Source: Diphasiastrum complanatum
Taxonomy: Eukaryota; Streptophyta; Lycopodiopsida; Lycopodiales; Lycopodiaceae
Direction of reading: 5' to 3'
Assembly (NCBI GenBank): GCA_029204225.1
Contig: CM055109.1
Span: 38,866,844 to 38,930,843 of the forward strand
Length of the DNA stretch: 64,000 nucleotides
Made by a program: the position numbers and the translations under genes
Notes under the pieces: model-generated
Told to the model about the DNA's origin: nothing
The model's database searches: none
The model's input: only the letters and a program-made list of their open reading frames with translations
Part shown: positions 1 to 11,860 of the stretch, piece after piece
How the letters are laid out: every line of letters starts with the position of its first letter
Position numbering within the stretch: position 1 is the first letter of the stretch

Positions 1-202
1 ATGTTATACACCTTTGTTATTGTCTATCACTTGAGATAAGGCATTGAGTGATCAAGTCAGAGTAATTTCAAGTTTATGACATTCATGTAACTTTGAATGC
101 TATGCTTACATGTGAGACAACTCAATTTTGGTCCTAATTACTCATCATTGTTCTTTGAGTGATCATGATTGACCAACATCACATCAGATAGCTCAATCTT
201 GG

Positions 203-506
203 TGTCTATCAATGTAAATAGCCCCATTTTGGTGTCTCTATCACTCGAAAAAGTCACAATTTGCTACCAACATATGATTTTGTTGCTTATTACTTGACAT
301 GGCTCTATCAAGTGACTAGACTCAACAAGTAATATATTAAGACAACTCAAGTTCAACCCCTTGTCAAACCCCTATTACACGTGATGACTTAAATTTTATG
401 TCTATGCGTGGTTTTGTTGCTTATCACTCAACACGGCTCATCAAGTGATCAGACTCAACCAATCCCAAGTCTAATATACTAAGATAGCTCATATCACATG
501 AGATAA
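203..506. repeat. Direct repeat A, copy 1
   Basis: About 300 bp that recur at 1520-1950 in the same orientation with few mismatches. Both copies contain runs such as TTTTGTTGCTTAT and CACGTGATGACTT. No coding potential or TE domain is visible. The repeat family is not recognised. Confidence 0.85.
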
Positions 507-1481
507 CTAAATTTGATGTGTATATTTTGGAATAGCTCACTTTTGGTGCATATCACTAAAGGTTTCTCATAAAGTGACCAAATTCAAGAAATTGTGTGCT
601 CATGAAATAGATTAAAGTCGATTCCCATCACTTTAGATAGTTCAAATCTAGTGTCCAATACAAGATCTTGGTCCTTATCACTTGACATAGAAGATCGAGT
701 GAGTGAACTTGGTCAATCTATGATTTGCAATAATCAATTTTGGCCCTTGATAGATTGAATCGAGTCCTTGGGCATGATGATTAGTTTGCTGCTTGGAAGG
801 ACAAGAGAGCAATAGTTTTATTTTAAGAAGAGATTACAACAGCAGAGATCTAATATAGGAGCATGAGCACTTCAACAGATGGACATTGCAAATGCTCAAT
901 TTTTTCTTGTCCCCTATCACCATCTGAAGAAAAACCAATTTTACGCTCTCAATGATCTTCTGAAATCAAATTCAAATTCGACTGTGATACAATCAATTAG
1001 TCATGGCGATCCTATTAGCATTGCTGGTAGCACCTCTACACAAGACCACAACCAAGGATTTCATCCTCAACGTTGGCAATCATCTAACAACGTCCGCCGA
1101 GTTATTTCCTTTCCATCCACTCAACACAAAATTTGAAAACATCCCACCACATTCCCCTGTGCTCTTGTCAATTGCTCTCATCTCTATCCATCAACAATCC
1201 ATTCACGAAAAAAACCCACCTCCAATCCCTCCTCGGATTCCACCCACAGAGATTTCAAATCTCTTCTATCCTTAATCTTCCTTCAACTGGCTTTAACCGC
1301 ACAATACACAACCATGTTTCTCGAAATCTATTAGCTCATTGGTACCATACTTCATAGAAGTAGTAGTATATCTAGCGTCCCTCAATGTATTACAAAAAAG
1401 AAGAAGGAAGATTGCGCCCAGCTTAACACACGTTTTTTTATTTTTATAAAATGTTCCGACCCAGTACGTTCTAACCCAAAA
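507..1481. other. No gene seen between the A repeats
   Basis: Several overlapping short reading frames occur between 879 and 1357 on the plus strand, but none resembles a known protein and they overlap in different frames. I treat the stretch as non-coding. Confidence 0.5.
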
Positions 1482-1519
1482 GGGTCAGAAAGGGTTTTTA
1501 AGGAACACATATATAAATA

Positions 1520-1950
1520 TGTCTATCAATGTAAATAGCCCCATTTTGGTGTCTCTATCAAAGTCAAAATTTGCTACCTAACATATGATTTTGTTGCTTA
1601 TTACTTGACATGGCTCTATCAAGTGACTAGACTCAACAAGTAATATATTAAGACGACTCAAGTTCAACCCCTTGTCAGAACCCTATTACACGTGATGACT
1701 TAAATTTTATGTTTATGCGTGGTTTTGTTGCTTATCACTCGACACGGCTCATCAAGTGATCAGACTCAACAAGTAATATATTAAGACGACTCAAGTTCAA
1801 CCCCTTGTCAGACCCCTATTACACGTGATGACTTAAATTTTATGTCTATGCATGGTTTTGTTGCTTATCACTCAACACGGCTCATCAAGTGATCAGACTC
1901 AACCAATCCCAAGTCTAATATACTAAGATAGCTCATATCACATGAGATAA
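1520..1950. repeat. Direct repeat A, copy 2, with internal 133-bp tandem duplication
   Basis: Matches 203-506 and contains an additional tandem copy with a 133-bp period: the CAACAAG junction is at 1634 and 1767, and a third partial start lies near 1900. The block is bracketed by a 34-bp direct repeat (1482-1515 and 1951-1984, 30 of 34 identical). This suggests unequal recombination or a duplicated insertion. Confidence 0.85.
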
Positions 1951-1984
1951 AGGTCGGAAAGGGTTTCTAAGGGACACATATATA

Positions 1985-2433
1985 ACAAATTAATTAATAC
2001 TTTATAAACTAAATAATGTTCACAACTTATATGCGCCATCAAACCACATATTTACATTTGTCATTTTTTTTAAATCACAAAATTCTCTTGAACACATGGT
2101 CATTTTGTACCAACCATATCAAATCATCTACTTGTCTTACATCAAATCAAAATACAATTAATACTCATTTGTCCTTTTCAAAAAATTATCAAAATCTTCA
2201 AAAAAACATGGTCCTCTTGTATTCAAAATATGTCATATCAATCACATGCTTTTGTCCTTGTAAATTCATGTTTAAAAATATGTCATATCACCCACATGCT
2301 TTTGTCCTCAAAAAATATTTATAAAATTAGAGTCAAATCATTTTTTTAGTTCCATAATTTGTCATTTTGACAACCCACTCGCCATATGACACATACCAAG
2401 CCGTAATCACGGATTTCCATGCAAAAAAAAATT
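1985..2433. other. AT-rich stretch, no gene seen
   Basis: Contains a duplicated short segment around 2229 and 2279 (ATGTCATATCA followed by CACATGCTTTTGTCC). The 102-codon plus-strand frame at 2016-2324 is low-complexity and resembles nothing. The left end of the CACTA-like element may lie here; its boundary is not resolved. Confidence 0.4.
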
Positions 2434-2480
2434 GCATGGCAGTGCCACGCATGGCAAAAAAATGCCTGGCAGAGCCACGC
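2434..2480. repeat. Left subterminal palindrome repeats of candidate CACTA element
   Basis: Three or four closely packed copies of a GCCACGC / GCATGGC unit in both orientations. The same unit is repeated many times at 5131-5550, on the other side of the transposase-like gene. Arrays of short inverted units close to the ends are typical binding sites for CACTA-family transposition proteins; that role is inferred. Confidence 0.5.
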
Positions 2481-2606
2481 GACACTTGAAATTTGGAAAA
2501 TAAATATAAAGGGCCTCATTCATTATTTCTCCACGCTTTCTTGTGGATTTCTTGAGGCTCTCAAACTCTCACTCTCAAGCTCTCACTCTCAAGCTTTCAA
2601 TCTCTC

Positions 2607-2996
<390 letters not shown>

Positions 2997-3069
2997 TCAT
3001 TTTTTCATTTTTCACATTTGATATCTTTCCAAGTTCTTTTCACAACTTCATATCTTTCTCTAAATAAAA

Positions 3070-4166
3070 ATGTCTACTAGTGGTAGCGGAGCATCAAGGA
3101 GGAGGCCAAGATCCTCTTCCGGTGGAGGAGGACAAGCCTCGGGACCGGATTCTGACCAAGTGCAAGATTTTTATACTATGCTTTCTCCCGGGGAAAGGCA
3201 AAGGATGAAAGTCCTCTGTCTTTCCTAAGGAGAATCCGATCAACAAGATTGTGGATTCGTTTCGACGAACATGCCATCGGAAGAATCCACGAATATTTTC
3301 TATGACCTTGATGAGGATGGTTCCATTATCATGGACATTAGGGGTAAGGTCATCATCAATAGATTGCACAACCTTACTCTTAAATACTTTGTTCATGATT
3401 TGTTTAACCCTTGGGAGCAACAAGACCAAGGGGACAAAGACAAGATACTTGATATATTGTACCGTGAGTTTCCACAACCAAATCGATTTAATGACAAATG
3501 GACGAAGACGAGTATGTATACACATATTCGTCATAAGCGCCAATCAATAAGACGATTATGTAGTAAAGGCAAGAAGAGGCCGGGATGGGCATCTAAAAAA
3601 GATTGGGAAAAAGTTGTTTATGAATCAAGGCAACTAAATCAAGGCTTAATCTTTTAGGCCAATCTCACCTTGGATCGGGAGGCAAGGCCAATATGCATGT
3701 CCAATTTGTAATCAAGGCCAACATGCATTTCATATGTTTATTGTTTATCAATATTTTCTTTGCTTTTTTCTAATCATCGATTTGTGTTGATGTAGGTTGA
3801 AGATTATGGACGTAAGTATACAAATGCCGAGTACAATATTGGATATTGCCATGGCTATAGTGCCTTGGTTGATCATCTTGTGGCACAAGGCGTACATCCA
3901 AGGGTAAATTTTTGTTACATAATTTGTATTTCTCTTATTTTTGATACACAATTTTTATTTCATTTCAATTTTATGACATGTGTTTGGCTAATAATTATTA
4001 ATTTGTTTTGTGAATGTGTATGTAGAGGGCATCCGCTTCCTTTGTGGAAGAAAGTACAGGAGGAAACCAAGGAGAAGAAGGGAATGAAGATGAAGGGGAC
4101 GAAGGCAAAGACGAAGGACGAGATTCGGCTTCGGACAACGATGAGGGCGAAGATAGCGAAGACTAA
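3070..4166 (+). pseudogene. Plant CACTA (Ptta/En/Spm-like) transposase-related gene, broken
   Basis: Three coding blocks can be followed. Block 1 starts at ATG 3070 with a Ser/Gly/Arg-rich segment, meets a stop at 3226, and continues in a readable form to a stop at 3655-3657. Its second half (from about 3271) has the basic, Trp-containing layout of plant Ptta/En/Spm transposases, ending in a GKKRPGWASKKDWEKV segment. Block 2 (about 3798-3903) encodes a 35-residue piece after a clean AG acceptor and ends at a GT donor (3904). Block 3 (4026-4166) begins after AG and encodes an acidic Glu/Asp tail ending in SED-stop; blocks 2 and 3 join in phase. The upstream stop and a probable indel near 3300 indicate a damaged gene. 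The family name rests on general layout and on the flanking palindrome arrays, so it could instead be an unrelated TE-borne gene. Confidence 0.55.
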
Positions 4167-4963
4167 GAAGCCTGCTATTACTTCTTAGATTTGATGTATT
4201 TTTCGTATTTGCAAAAGTAAAAAAAAAGGGTATTAGTATCAATGCTCTTTTCATGAATTAGATGCGAATATGTACACTTTTTTGAATTATGAATATAAAC
4301 TTTTGTATTTGATTATCTCTATCTCATTATGTATGGAATGATTGTTTATTGTTTATGTTTTTCTATTTCATCTTGTATAAATTTGTTGTAAATATATACA
4401 AACAATAAAAAGCAAACAAAACATCAATTTAATGATAAAAATATACCTCATCTATCGTTTGGATGATCTTTAATTCCTTCTAAGATGCATCTTTTTTTTT
4501 TTTCTATAAAAGCAAACAACAAAAACCAAATCATTGTTAGATTACAAATCAATCAATAAAATGATAGTTACTAGAATACAAATCATAGATACATTGTTAA
4601 ATTAAAAATCATTAATCATTGTTACATCAATCTCAGCATGTTCAAGATACTATGAAAATGCACTTTATGACTCAAATGTAATCTATCAAAATTTAGAATG
4701 CATAATATATCTCATGAATAAACAATGAAAAACTAACAAACAAAATTATCTCACACACTCTCTCTCTTTCTCTCTCTCTCCCTCTCTCAAAAGCTTTTCT
4801 TCAAAATTTAGAATGCCTAAGATACCTTATGCATTTGCTTGGATTGTCTCATTTCTTTCAAAATTGCATAGCTTTCTTCTACAAAAGCCAACAATAAACA
4901 ATCATTCACTAACCAATCAATAAACAAATCAATAAACAATGAAAAACTAACAAACAAAAACTA
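4167..4963. other. AT-rich 3' region of the CACTA-like element
   Basis: No reading frame of note. A second short CT-rich run is present near 4760. It links the broken gene to the right microsatellite and palindrome array. Confidence 0.4.

Positions 4964-5037
<74 letters not shown>
4964..5037. repeat. (TC)n(CA)n compound microsatellite
   Basis: An uninterrupted TC run followed by a CA run. The order and orientation match the compound tract at 2712-2824 on the other side of the gene. Confidence 0.97.
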
Positions 5038-5039
<2 letters not shown>

Positions 5040-5130
5040 CAAGGCTCTTCTTCACGAAATTGATTTTGGAAATGCAGTCAAGGCCCCCACATTTTTCATT
5101 TCGTGGGTTTTTTTTTTGTTGATATATTTC

Positions 5131-5550
5131 TGCGTGGCACTGCCATGCGTGGCAGTGCCATGCCCTAAAAACAAATTGCAAAAAAGTTTGCGACGGCGTG
5201 GCAAAATTGCACTTGCTGGAAAAATTTGCCACATGTGGCAAACTTTAGAATTTTTTTTAAAATTTTTGCCACGCGTAGCAAACTTTGCCACGCGTGGCAA
5301 ATTTTGGCATTCTGGAAACTGCCACACGTGGCACTACCATGTGTGGCAATTTTCTATATTTTTTTAAACGTGGCAGTGCTACGCATGGCACTACCACGCA
5401 TGGCAGTGCCACGCGGATTTAAAATTTGAATCTATCCGAGCCCCCTCCCCCCCAATCTGTTCGGAAGAAGAGCCAGTGATGGAAAACTTAGGCGACGTGG
5501 CAGTGCCTCGTATTCATTGCCATGCAGTTTGTCACGGACATTGCCACGCG
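5131..5550. repeat. Right subterminal palindrome array (GCCACGCGTGGC-type)
   Basis: More than fifteen variants of TGGCANTGCCACGC and GCCACGCGTGGC occur in both orientations within about 420 bp, each palindromic around CGCG, CATG or TAGC. The match with 2434-2480 suggests that the two arrays are the subterminal regions of one DNA transposon with the 3070-4166 gene between them. A possible right end, reading TTTGTAGTTGTG near 5617, resembles CACTA termini but has no clear partner or target duplication. Confidence 0.7.
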
Positions 5551-5959
5551 AGGGCCGTCGGGTCAAATCTGGTCCCTGTCTTATGTGTGTGGCAATGGGC
5601 CTATATTTGTAGTTGTGAATGATGGAAATCTCTTACCGAATTTGGAAGTCTAGTCATCAAACAATTTGTTTGATGGAGGTTATGTTTTCGTTTGTGAAGT
5701 TCCATTTGGAAGCAATGGTTGTTTGTTCATTAATGATTATCTGAGTTTTAATTGAAAACAACAATCGAGGTTGTAAAGGTTTAAGACAGGGTATGGGGAA
5801 TGAGAATGGATGTCAGTTCAATTTATGAAGACATAAACCGTTCAATTACCTGAATCTTGGAAGTCACAAATATGAGACTGGAAAATGGTCTTTGGAGGCC
5901 AACAATATGTAAAGAGCCCCCTTTGTCAAATGAAGGGTGAAATGGATTTAAAAAAGAGA
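5551..5959. other. No gene seen
   Basis: Sequence between the palindrome array and the chromovirus insertion site; nothing recognisable. It continues, after removal of the insertion, at 12367. Confidence 0.4.
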
Positions 5960-5964
5960 CCTTG
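5960..5964. repeat. Target-site duplication CCTTG, left copy
   Basis: Identical to 12362-12366, directly outside the two LTRs of the chromovirus; the 5-bp length is normal for Ty3/gypsy integration. Confidence 0.95.
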
Positions 5965-6322
5965 TGTTACGAGCTCGTAACCAGTGCCGAACCCTAGAGA
6001 ACACAGATAGGTCAGATACCACAGTCAGGGTCGTGTCCAGCGTACATGACCAATAGGGCAAGACAATGTGAGTAGTGTGCCCCAGCACGGTCCATAGCCA
6101 TGGCGGGCCTAACACAGCCTAGGGACCCTGTCAGCAGGATAGGGCCCCCAGTTGGGTCCCGACGTGCAGTCGGCCACGTCAGTGCCACGTGGCCGACACT
6201 TGGCAGTAGCATGCTACCAGTCCTCACACTGGACTAGGAGGGGCTTACTCTATATCAGGGAGTAGGCAAGGTTGGGTGGATCAGTTAGTGTTTGCCCTAC
6301 TGTGGTGTTAGGATCTTTTACA
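5965..6322 (+). repeat. 5' LTR of chromovirus
   Basis: 358 bp starting TGTTACGAG and ending TTTTACA; the same length as the 3' LTR with 7 mismatches and no indels. It includes a GC-rich middle segment with GCCACGTGGC-type palindrome and a weak TATA-like CTATAT near 6250. Confidence 0.97.
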
Positions 6323-6323
6323 C

Positions 6324-6335
6324 TGGTATCAGAGC
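6324..6335 (+). promoter_or_regulatory. Primer-binding site (initiator tRNA-Met)
   Basis: TGGTATCAGAGC starts two bases after the 5' LTR. It is complementary to the 3' end of plant initiator methionine tRNA and would prime minus-strand synthesis. Confidence 0.95.
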
Positions 6336-7225
6336 CATCTTCTTCTTTGGGAGCTCAGTTTCAGCAGGGGAGAAATCCATCAGAGTGCATAGCAACTATG
6401 GTGAATATGCAAAGATAGATAGAGCAGGGTCAGCGCTAGAGAACTAGCTATCTATGGTGGAAATCTCCGTAGGATTACTTGTTTTTACAGTAAAATTTGG
6501 ATCAGCTTTATAGGCCAGGTCCAGCACTGCCAATCAGGGTTTAAACTTCGATTTTGGAGTGGAAATTCCAGATTTTGGAGCGTTTTCAAGTCAGGAAGTT
6601 TGATGCAGACCAGCGCTGTCAGAGCAGCCTCCTTCCTTGAGTTTTGAGTGGAAATCAGTGACAAATTAAGCAAGATTTGAAGCGGATTTCTACAGCAGGT
6701 CCAGCGCTGGACAGTAGGGGACAAATTTTAGAATTTATCCTTGTATTTCAAAGGTTTTCTAGAAGTTTGAGCTTCATACTTGCTTGTCACAGACCAGCGA
6801 CCTACCAGCTGAGGTCAAATCAGAGATTTAAGCGGATTTTTGAGTCTAAATTTGGACAAATCGGGCCAGACAGGTTGCTGTCTAATCAGCGAGGGCAGGG
6901 ACTTCAAAATTCCGGATTTCTTTTTGTATTTTTCCGTTTTTTACTCGGTTTGTTGGAGCCCAACATCTGAAATCAGATCAACGAGCTACTTCACTCAAGA
7001 ACTAGGAAATTTGGATGCTATTTTGAAGCTTCAAGCTGAGATTTTCCGGGACAGCAGGTCTGAAATCGTGGGTAAAAGAGCTGAGAGGGTTCTTCTTCGT
7101 AATTTCTTTGGAAGTACAGTCCTTAGAAACAGCTAAGTCATCTTTCCTTTACCTTGTACAGTTGTAAATTAGTCTTTTGACTTTTTTTCATCGGAAGTTA
7201 AGGTAGCTCTCTTCCAGTTCCGAAG
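6336..7225 (+). other. Long untranslated leader with recurring CCAGCGCTG-like motif
   Basis: About 890 bp between PBS and gag ATG. Variants of the motif CCAGCGCTG occur around 6430, 6520, 6610, 6698 and 6790. Short overlapping frames are present but do not look coding. Packaging or dimerisation signals would be expected here; which sequence does it is not known. Confidence 0.6.
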
Positions 7226-8230
7226 ATGACCACTCCTCAGGGACCTGATCAACCCCCGGAGAGAGGCTTCGACGAACTTGAAACAGAAGCCTTGGCTTAC
7301 AGAAAAGGGAAGGAACCCATGGAAGTAGAAGAACAGGAACAGTTCGCCGAAGAACTCGACGAACTGGTTACCAAGGAGCAGTTCCTCCAATTGGTAACAG
7401 AAGTGGATGAACTGAAGTTGGCATTAGCCAATTTCAAGTCCAGTGTGGACGACTCGTTCGCTGAACTCAAAAACTTGATTTTGAGTTTCGCGAAAGGAAG
7501 CCTTCCCTCCACTTCTCAGTTATCCCCTTCTCCACTTCCATCAGTTTCGGGTGAGACTTTACGGTCTCACCCCAGTGTTTTTAAAGATTTAAAGCCTCCT
7601 ACTTTTAATGGAGAAGAGAAGGATAGAAATGCAGATATTCTACAAACCTTCCTCAGCAAATGGAAGAACATTCATGCTCTTAAACAGACCCCTGACCATT
7701 TGCAAGCAATTGAGGCCAGTCTTTCTTTAGGGCCTATGGCCTATAAGTGGTGGTTAAATCTCCAGGAGACTGGGCACACTCCCCGGTCATGGAAAGCTTT
7801 TGAAGAAGCTTTCCTAAGAGAATTTCTACCAGAAAATAAACTGGATAGAGCCTGGGAAAGAACAGTAATGGATAAATCCCTCATCCAATATATCTCGTAG
7901 TATCGAGAAGCAATTTTAAAGATTAAAAATATGGATGACTATCAAAAAATCAGGGGATTTGTCCGTGGCCTCAAAGATGAATATAAAGTAGAGGTCCAGA
8001 GAAACTCGCCTACTACCCTTGAGCAAGCTCTCAGATATGCTCAAATCTATGATGATTCAGTGGGTAGGAAGAGAGCGAGACAGCAACTACTTTCTGAGCA
8101 GCTTCCTCAGAAAGACTTTCAATTTAAAAAGAAATTTTGAAAAAGAAAGAAAGAAGATAAATTTAAAGGTGAAGCTCCTCAGAAACGCCCTTCACTCATA
8201 CAGCCCTTAAAACCAGATGATTTTGAGAAG
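7226..8230 (+). pseudogene. Chromovirus gag (capsid), interrupted
   Basis: Gag forms the virus-like particle. The frame opens at ATG 7226 with an acidic, coiled-coil-like N-terminal region rich in Glu and Leu (about residues 30-90). It continues into the retrotransposon gag domain (about 130-260) with the diagnostic AYKWWLNLQ and WKAFEEAFLREFLP segments. A TAG at 7898-7900 and a TGA at 8138-8140 interrupt the same frame, which otherwise continues through a basic Lys-rich segment before a frameshift near 8200 leads into the zinc knuckle. The TAG stands where Gln would be expected and the TGA where Arg is plausible. A complete gag of this family is about 330-380 residues, so little is missing apart from the stops. 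Confidence 0.9.
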
Positions 8231-9383
8231 CCAAACAAGAACGTTTGTGCTTTGTGTGTATGGGCAAGGGACACACAATCAGACAGTGTCCCAAGGGGCC
8301 TTTCACTAAAAAAGATAAAAAACAAGTTCATCTTGTTCAGACAGTATGTTTCCCCAGTGACTCGGCAGCTTCCGAGATCAAAGTGTATCATGAAGATCAT
8401 GAACACTGTTGCCGGCTGACCTCTACAATGCTAGCGAGACCCTTCAGCTTTGGGCCGCATGACCTAGTACGTATGCATGAGAAAGTTGGTAACCAGTCAG
8501 TAAGAGTCATGGTTGATGATGGGGCAACCCATAATTTCATCAACCACACCCTGGTTAAAAAGCTTAAACTACCAGAAGTACCTAGTCAGCATAGGTACAT
8601 AGTTTCATTAGCTAAGGGTGAAGATAAAAAAATATGGGAAACTATGGTAAGTAAGTTAAATCTTGGTATTCAGGGGTACCAAGATGAAATAAACTTTCAG
8701 ATAATGCACCTGGATCGAACAGACATTGTTCTCGGGAGAGATTGGCTCTACAGTTTAGGACCTTCCCTCCACAGAAACTATCAGGAGAACACCCTCAGAT
8801 TTCAGTATAAAGGCCGAGAGATCCAGTTGCATGGGGAGCATGATGTTCCCAACAGCCCTATGGTCTGCAGTTCAGAGCTCTGTCAGCTAATCGGAGACGA
8901 AGACCATCAGGTATTCTTATGTGACTTTCAGTTTATTCCTGAAGCTTCTATTTCCAGTTCTATTCAGCAGAAAATCAATAGATTAGAAACTTTATTGTCT
9001 AAATTTAAAGATGTTTTTCCTGAAGATTTGCCACATGGTTTACCACCTAGCAGAGAGGTAGATCATGTAATAAACCTAGTACCAGGTACAGCACCTGTTT
9101 CTAAACCTCCGTATCGGGTCAGCCGAAAAGAGGATGAAGAAATAACTAGGCAGTTAACAGACTATCTTGGGAAAGGCCAAATTCAGACCAGTAGTTCACC
9201 ATGGGCCTCACCAGTCCTATTGGTGAAAAAGAAAGAGAGGTCTATGCGTCTTTGCGTAGATTACAGAGCCCTCAATAAAGTCACAATTAAGAATAAATAC
9301 CCTATGCCTTGGGCAGACGAGTTGTTTGATCAACTCGACGGGGCTAAGTGTTTCAGCAAAATAGACTCAGATCGGAATATCAT
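8231..9383 (+). pseudogene. Chromovirus zinc knuckle, protease and N-terminal RT
   Basis: In a frame shifted relative to gag, a CCHC zinc knuckle ([14 protein letters not shown], 8248-8289) begins the block. It would bind genomic RNA. The retropepsin-like protease follows, with active-site segment [11 protein letters not shown] near 8510 and the flap-distal VLGRDWL near 8730. The residue after the catalytic Asp is Asp rather than the usual Ser or Thr. RT begins around 9090 (SKPPYRVS) and includes [14 protein letters not shown] and LCVDYRALN, then KIDS near 9365. A one-base deletion at about 9370 moves the rest of RT into another frame. Confidence 0.93.
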
Positions 9384-10427
9384 CAAGTCCGTATAAAATA
9401 GGAAGATGTCTCGAAAACAGCTTTTAGGACTCGTCACAGTCATTATGAGTTTAAGGTGATGCCATTTGGGCTCACAAATGCTCCAGCTACCTTTATGACC
9501 TTGATGAACAGTGTCCTCAGACCATACTTGGGTAAGTTTGTAGTCATATTTTTAGATGACATCCTCGTCTACAACAAAACGAGGAAGGAGCATGTAAAAT
9601 ACCTCAGAAAGGTGTTTCGACTGCTCAGAAAGCATAAGCTTTATGCTAAACAATCCAAATGTGAACTCTTCGTTGAAGAAGTAGCATATTTGGGTCACAT
9701 TATCTCTTCAGATGGGATTAAGATGGACCCAAATAAGGTTAAAGCCATACTCAGTTGGCTGAGACCTCAGAATATTTTGGAACTTCAAATCTTTCTTGGT
9801 CTGGCGGGATATTACAGACGATTTGTCAAGGAATATGCTCAAATAGCAGTCCCTATGACAAATCTCCTTAAGGATAAGGGAAAGGAGTTCATTTGGGAGT
9901 CCGCACAACAGGAGAGCTTTGATGCTCTCAAAACAGCCTTAGCTACAAAACCAATTTTAAAAGTCGTCGACCCCAATCAGCCATTTGTGGTCGAAACAGA
10001 TGCTAGCGACTTTGCAGTAGGTGCTGTGCTAACTCAGGGTGGACGACCAGTTGCGTTCGAGATTAAAAAACTCGAGCCAGCACAGACTAGGTATAATTCC
10101 TATGAAAAGGAACTCTTTTCTATAGTCCATGCCCTTAAGACTTGGAGGCATTATTTGTATGGTGCCAACTTTGAGGTCCTGACAGACCATCAGAGTCTCA
10201 AATACCTTTGCAATCAACCTGAGCTTAGAGGTCGGAAAGCTCGTTGGGCAGAGTTGATGCAAGAGTTTGACATGTCTATCAGATATAGGCGTGGAAAATT
10301 AAATACAGTAGCAGATGCCCTTAGCAGAATGCCTATGATAAATGAGCTGAGTTTTACTCAGATTCGTAATGAGTTAGTCGAGTCCTTGAGAGGGAAATGC
10401 CAGCATGATGCATTCTTCTCTATAATC
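9384..10427 (+). pseudogene. Chromovirus RT palm and RNase H
   Basis: This continues RT after the frameshift. A TAG (9399-9401) interrupts the block where Gln is expected, and 9456 onward is open. The catalytic FLDD motif is in [11 protein letters not shown] (about 9540-9570) and the [12 protein letters not shown] motif precedes it. RNase H follows with [14 protein letters not shown] (about 9990-10030), YEKEL (about 10100) and LTDHQSL (about 10180), which hold its acidic residues. The frame ends at TGA 10428-10430. RT and RNase H copy the genomic RNA into DNA inside the particle. Confidence 0.94.
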
Positions 10428-11860
10428 TGAAACTCAGTCCAGAACAGACAGTTACAGACTCCAGAACCAGTTCCCGGGGCTGGTGCCAGTTCATCCAAGA
10501 ATACGACAACTTCCGTTGAGGATGATGATGAGTCCGAGTATACGTCGTCAGATGACGTTGAGGATTCTGAGCCTGTATTACCCAAGCAAACCCTAGGGGT
10601 TGAGGGTCAGTTGACTCAAGGATTCAAATGGAAATAGTATTCCATTCAGGATGAGTACTTGCTCTATAGAGATAGAGTATGTGTCCCCAATTCAGAGGAT
10701 TATAGGCAGCAGGTCCTATATGAATGTCATGACAATCCTAGCGCGGGACACCCAGGCATACAGAAGACCTATGAGCTTCTTCGTAAGCAGTTTTTCTGGC
10801 CCAGTATGAAAAAGGACGTCCACCAGTATGTAACCAGTTGCCAGAAATGTCAAGTAAATAAAGCAGAGCGTTTAAAGGCAGGAGGGTTGTTGCATCTCTT
10901 AGAAATACCAGCTGGTAAATGGGAGAGTATCTCCATGGATTTTATAGTAGGCCTGCCTAAAACCCAAAAGGGTAATGACGCTATATGGGTCACAGTTGAC
11001 CGTCTGACCAAAATGGCTCATTTTATTCCGACCAAAACAACCGTTAGAGCTCCAGAGTTAGCGAGGTTGTTTGTAGACGGGCTATTTAAATTGTACGGTC
11101 TACCTTCCGGCATAGTCAGCGACCGGGACAGTAAGTTTACTGGAAATTTTTGGAGGGCAGTATTCCATCATCTCCATACTAAACTTAATATGAGTACCAC
11201 AGACCATCCATAGACGGACGGTCAAACAGAAAGGGTAAATCAAGTGCTGGAGGATATGCTTCGTGCATACGTCAGCAAGAAACAAACTAATTGGGAGGAG
11301 TATCTCTCGATATTAGAGTTTGCTTACAACAGTACCAAACATTCAGCTACGGGATACAGCCCATTTATGCTGATGTACGGTTTTCAGCCACGCTCACCCA
11401 CAGCTGTAGGGTTTAAACAAGAAAAAGTTGAAGCAGCCAGAAACTTTTTAGAAGACCTAAACCAGATGATAGAACATGCTAAGCGTAGCATTAGACAATC
11501 CCAGGATCGAGCCAGGCATTATGCAGATCCACACAGACGGGATGTGCAGTTCTCCACTGGTGAAAAAGTCTATTTGAGAGTCCCAGTTGACTCTAAAACC
11601 CTCAAATCAGGAGTGTGTGCTAAGTTGTCTCCAAGGTATTGTGGTCCCTTTACCATCAGTAGGAGACTAGGCGAGGTCACCTATGAACTAGAACTCCCAC
11701 ACAACAGTAAGGTTTTTCTAGTCTTTCATGTAAGTCAGTTACGAAAAGCCTTAACCAGATCAGACAATCTGGTAGGGGACAGTGTTCTAGTTCTCCCATT
11801 GGATCCTCAACAACCTCCACATGAACCAGAGGAGATTCTTGATAGTAGAGAGACGCAGAC
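10428..11860 (+). pseudogene. Chromovirus linker and integrase
   Basis: Same frame as the RT block. After the TGA there is an acidic Ser/Asp/Glu-rich linker, ended by a TAG at 10635-10637. Integrase then shows an HHCC zinc-binding domain (His residues in the CHDNPSAGHPG segment, Cys in CQKC) and a DDE core: D in ISMDFIVGLP, D in IVSDRDSKFTG, E in TDGQTERVNQ. A TAG at 11211-11213 sits inside the core where Gln is expected. The C-terminal GPY/F-type module is visible around 11630-11660 (PRYCGPF). Integrase would insert the cDNA into chromosomal DNA. Confidence 0.93.

Noticed and set aside
879-1357. Three overlapping plus-strand frames
   Set aside because: Short, overlapping in different frames, with no similarity to known proteins.
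6012-6227. 71-codon minus-strand frame duplicated at 12051-12266
   Set aside because: It lies inside the LTR, which explains why it occurs twice; no coding evidence.
7169-7512. Minus-strand frames over gag
   Set aside because: Complementary shadows of the gag reading frame.
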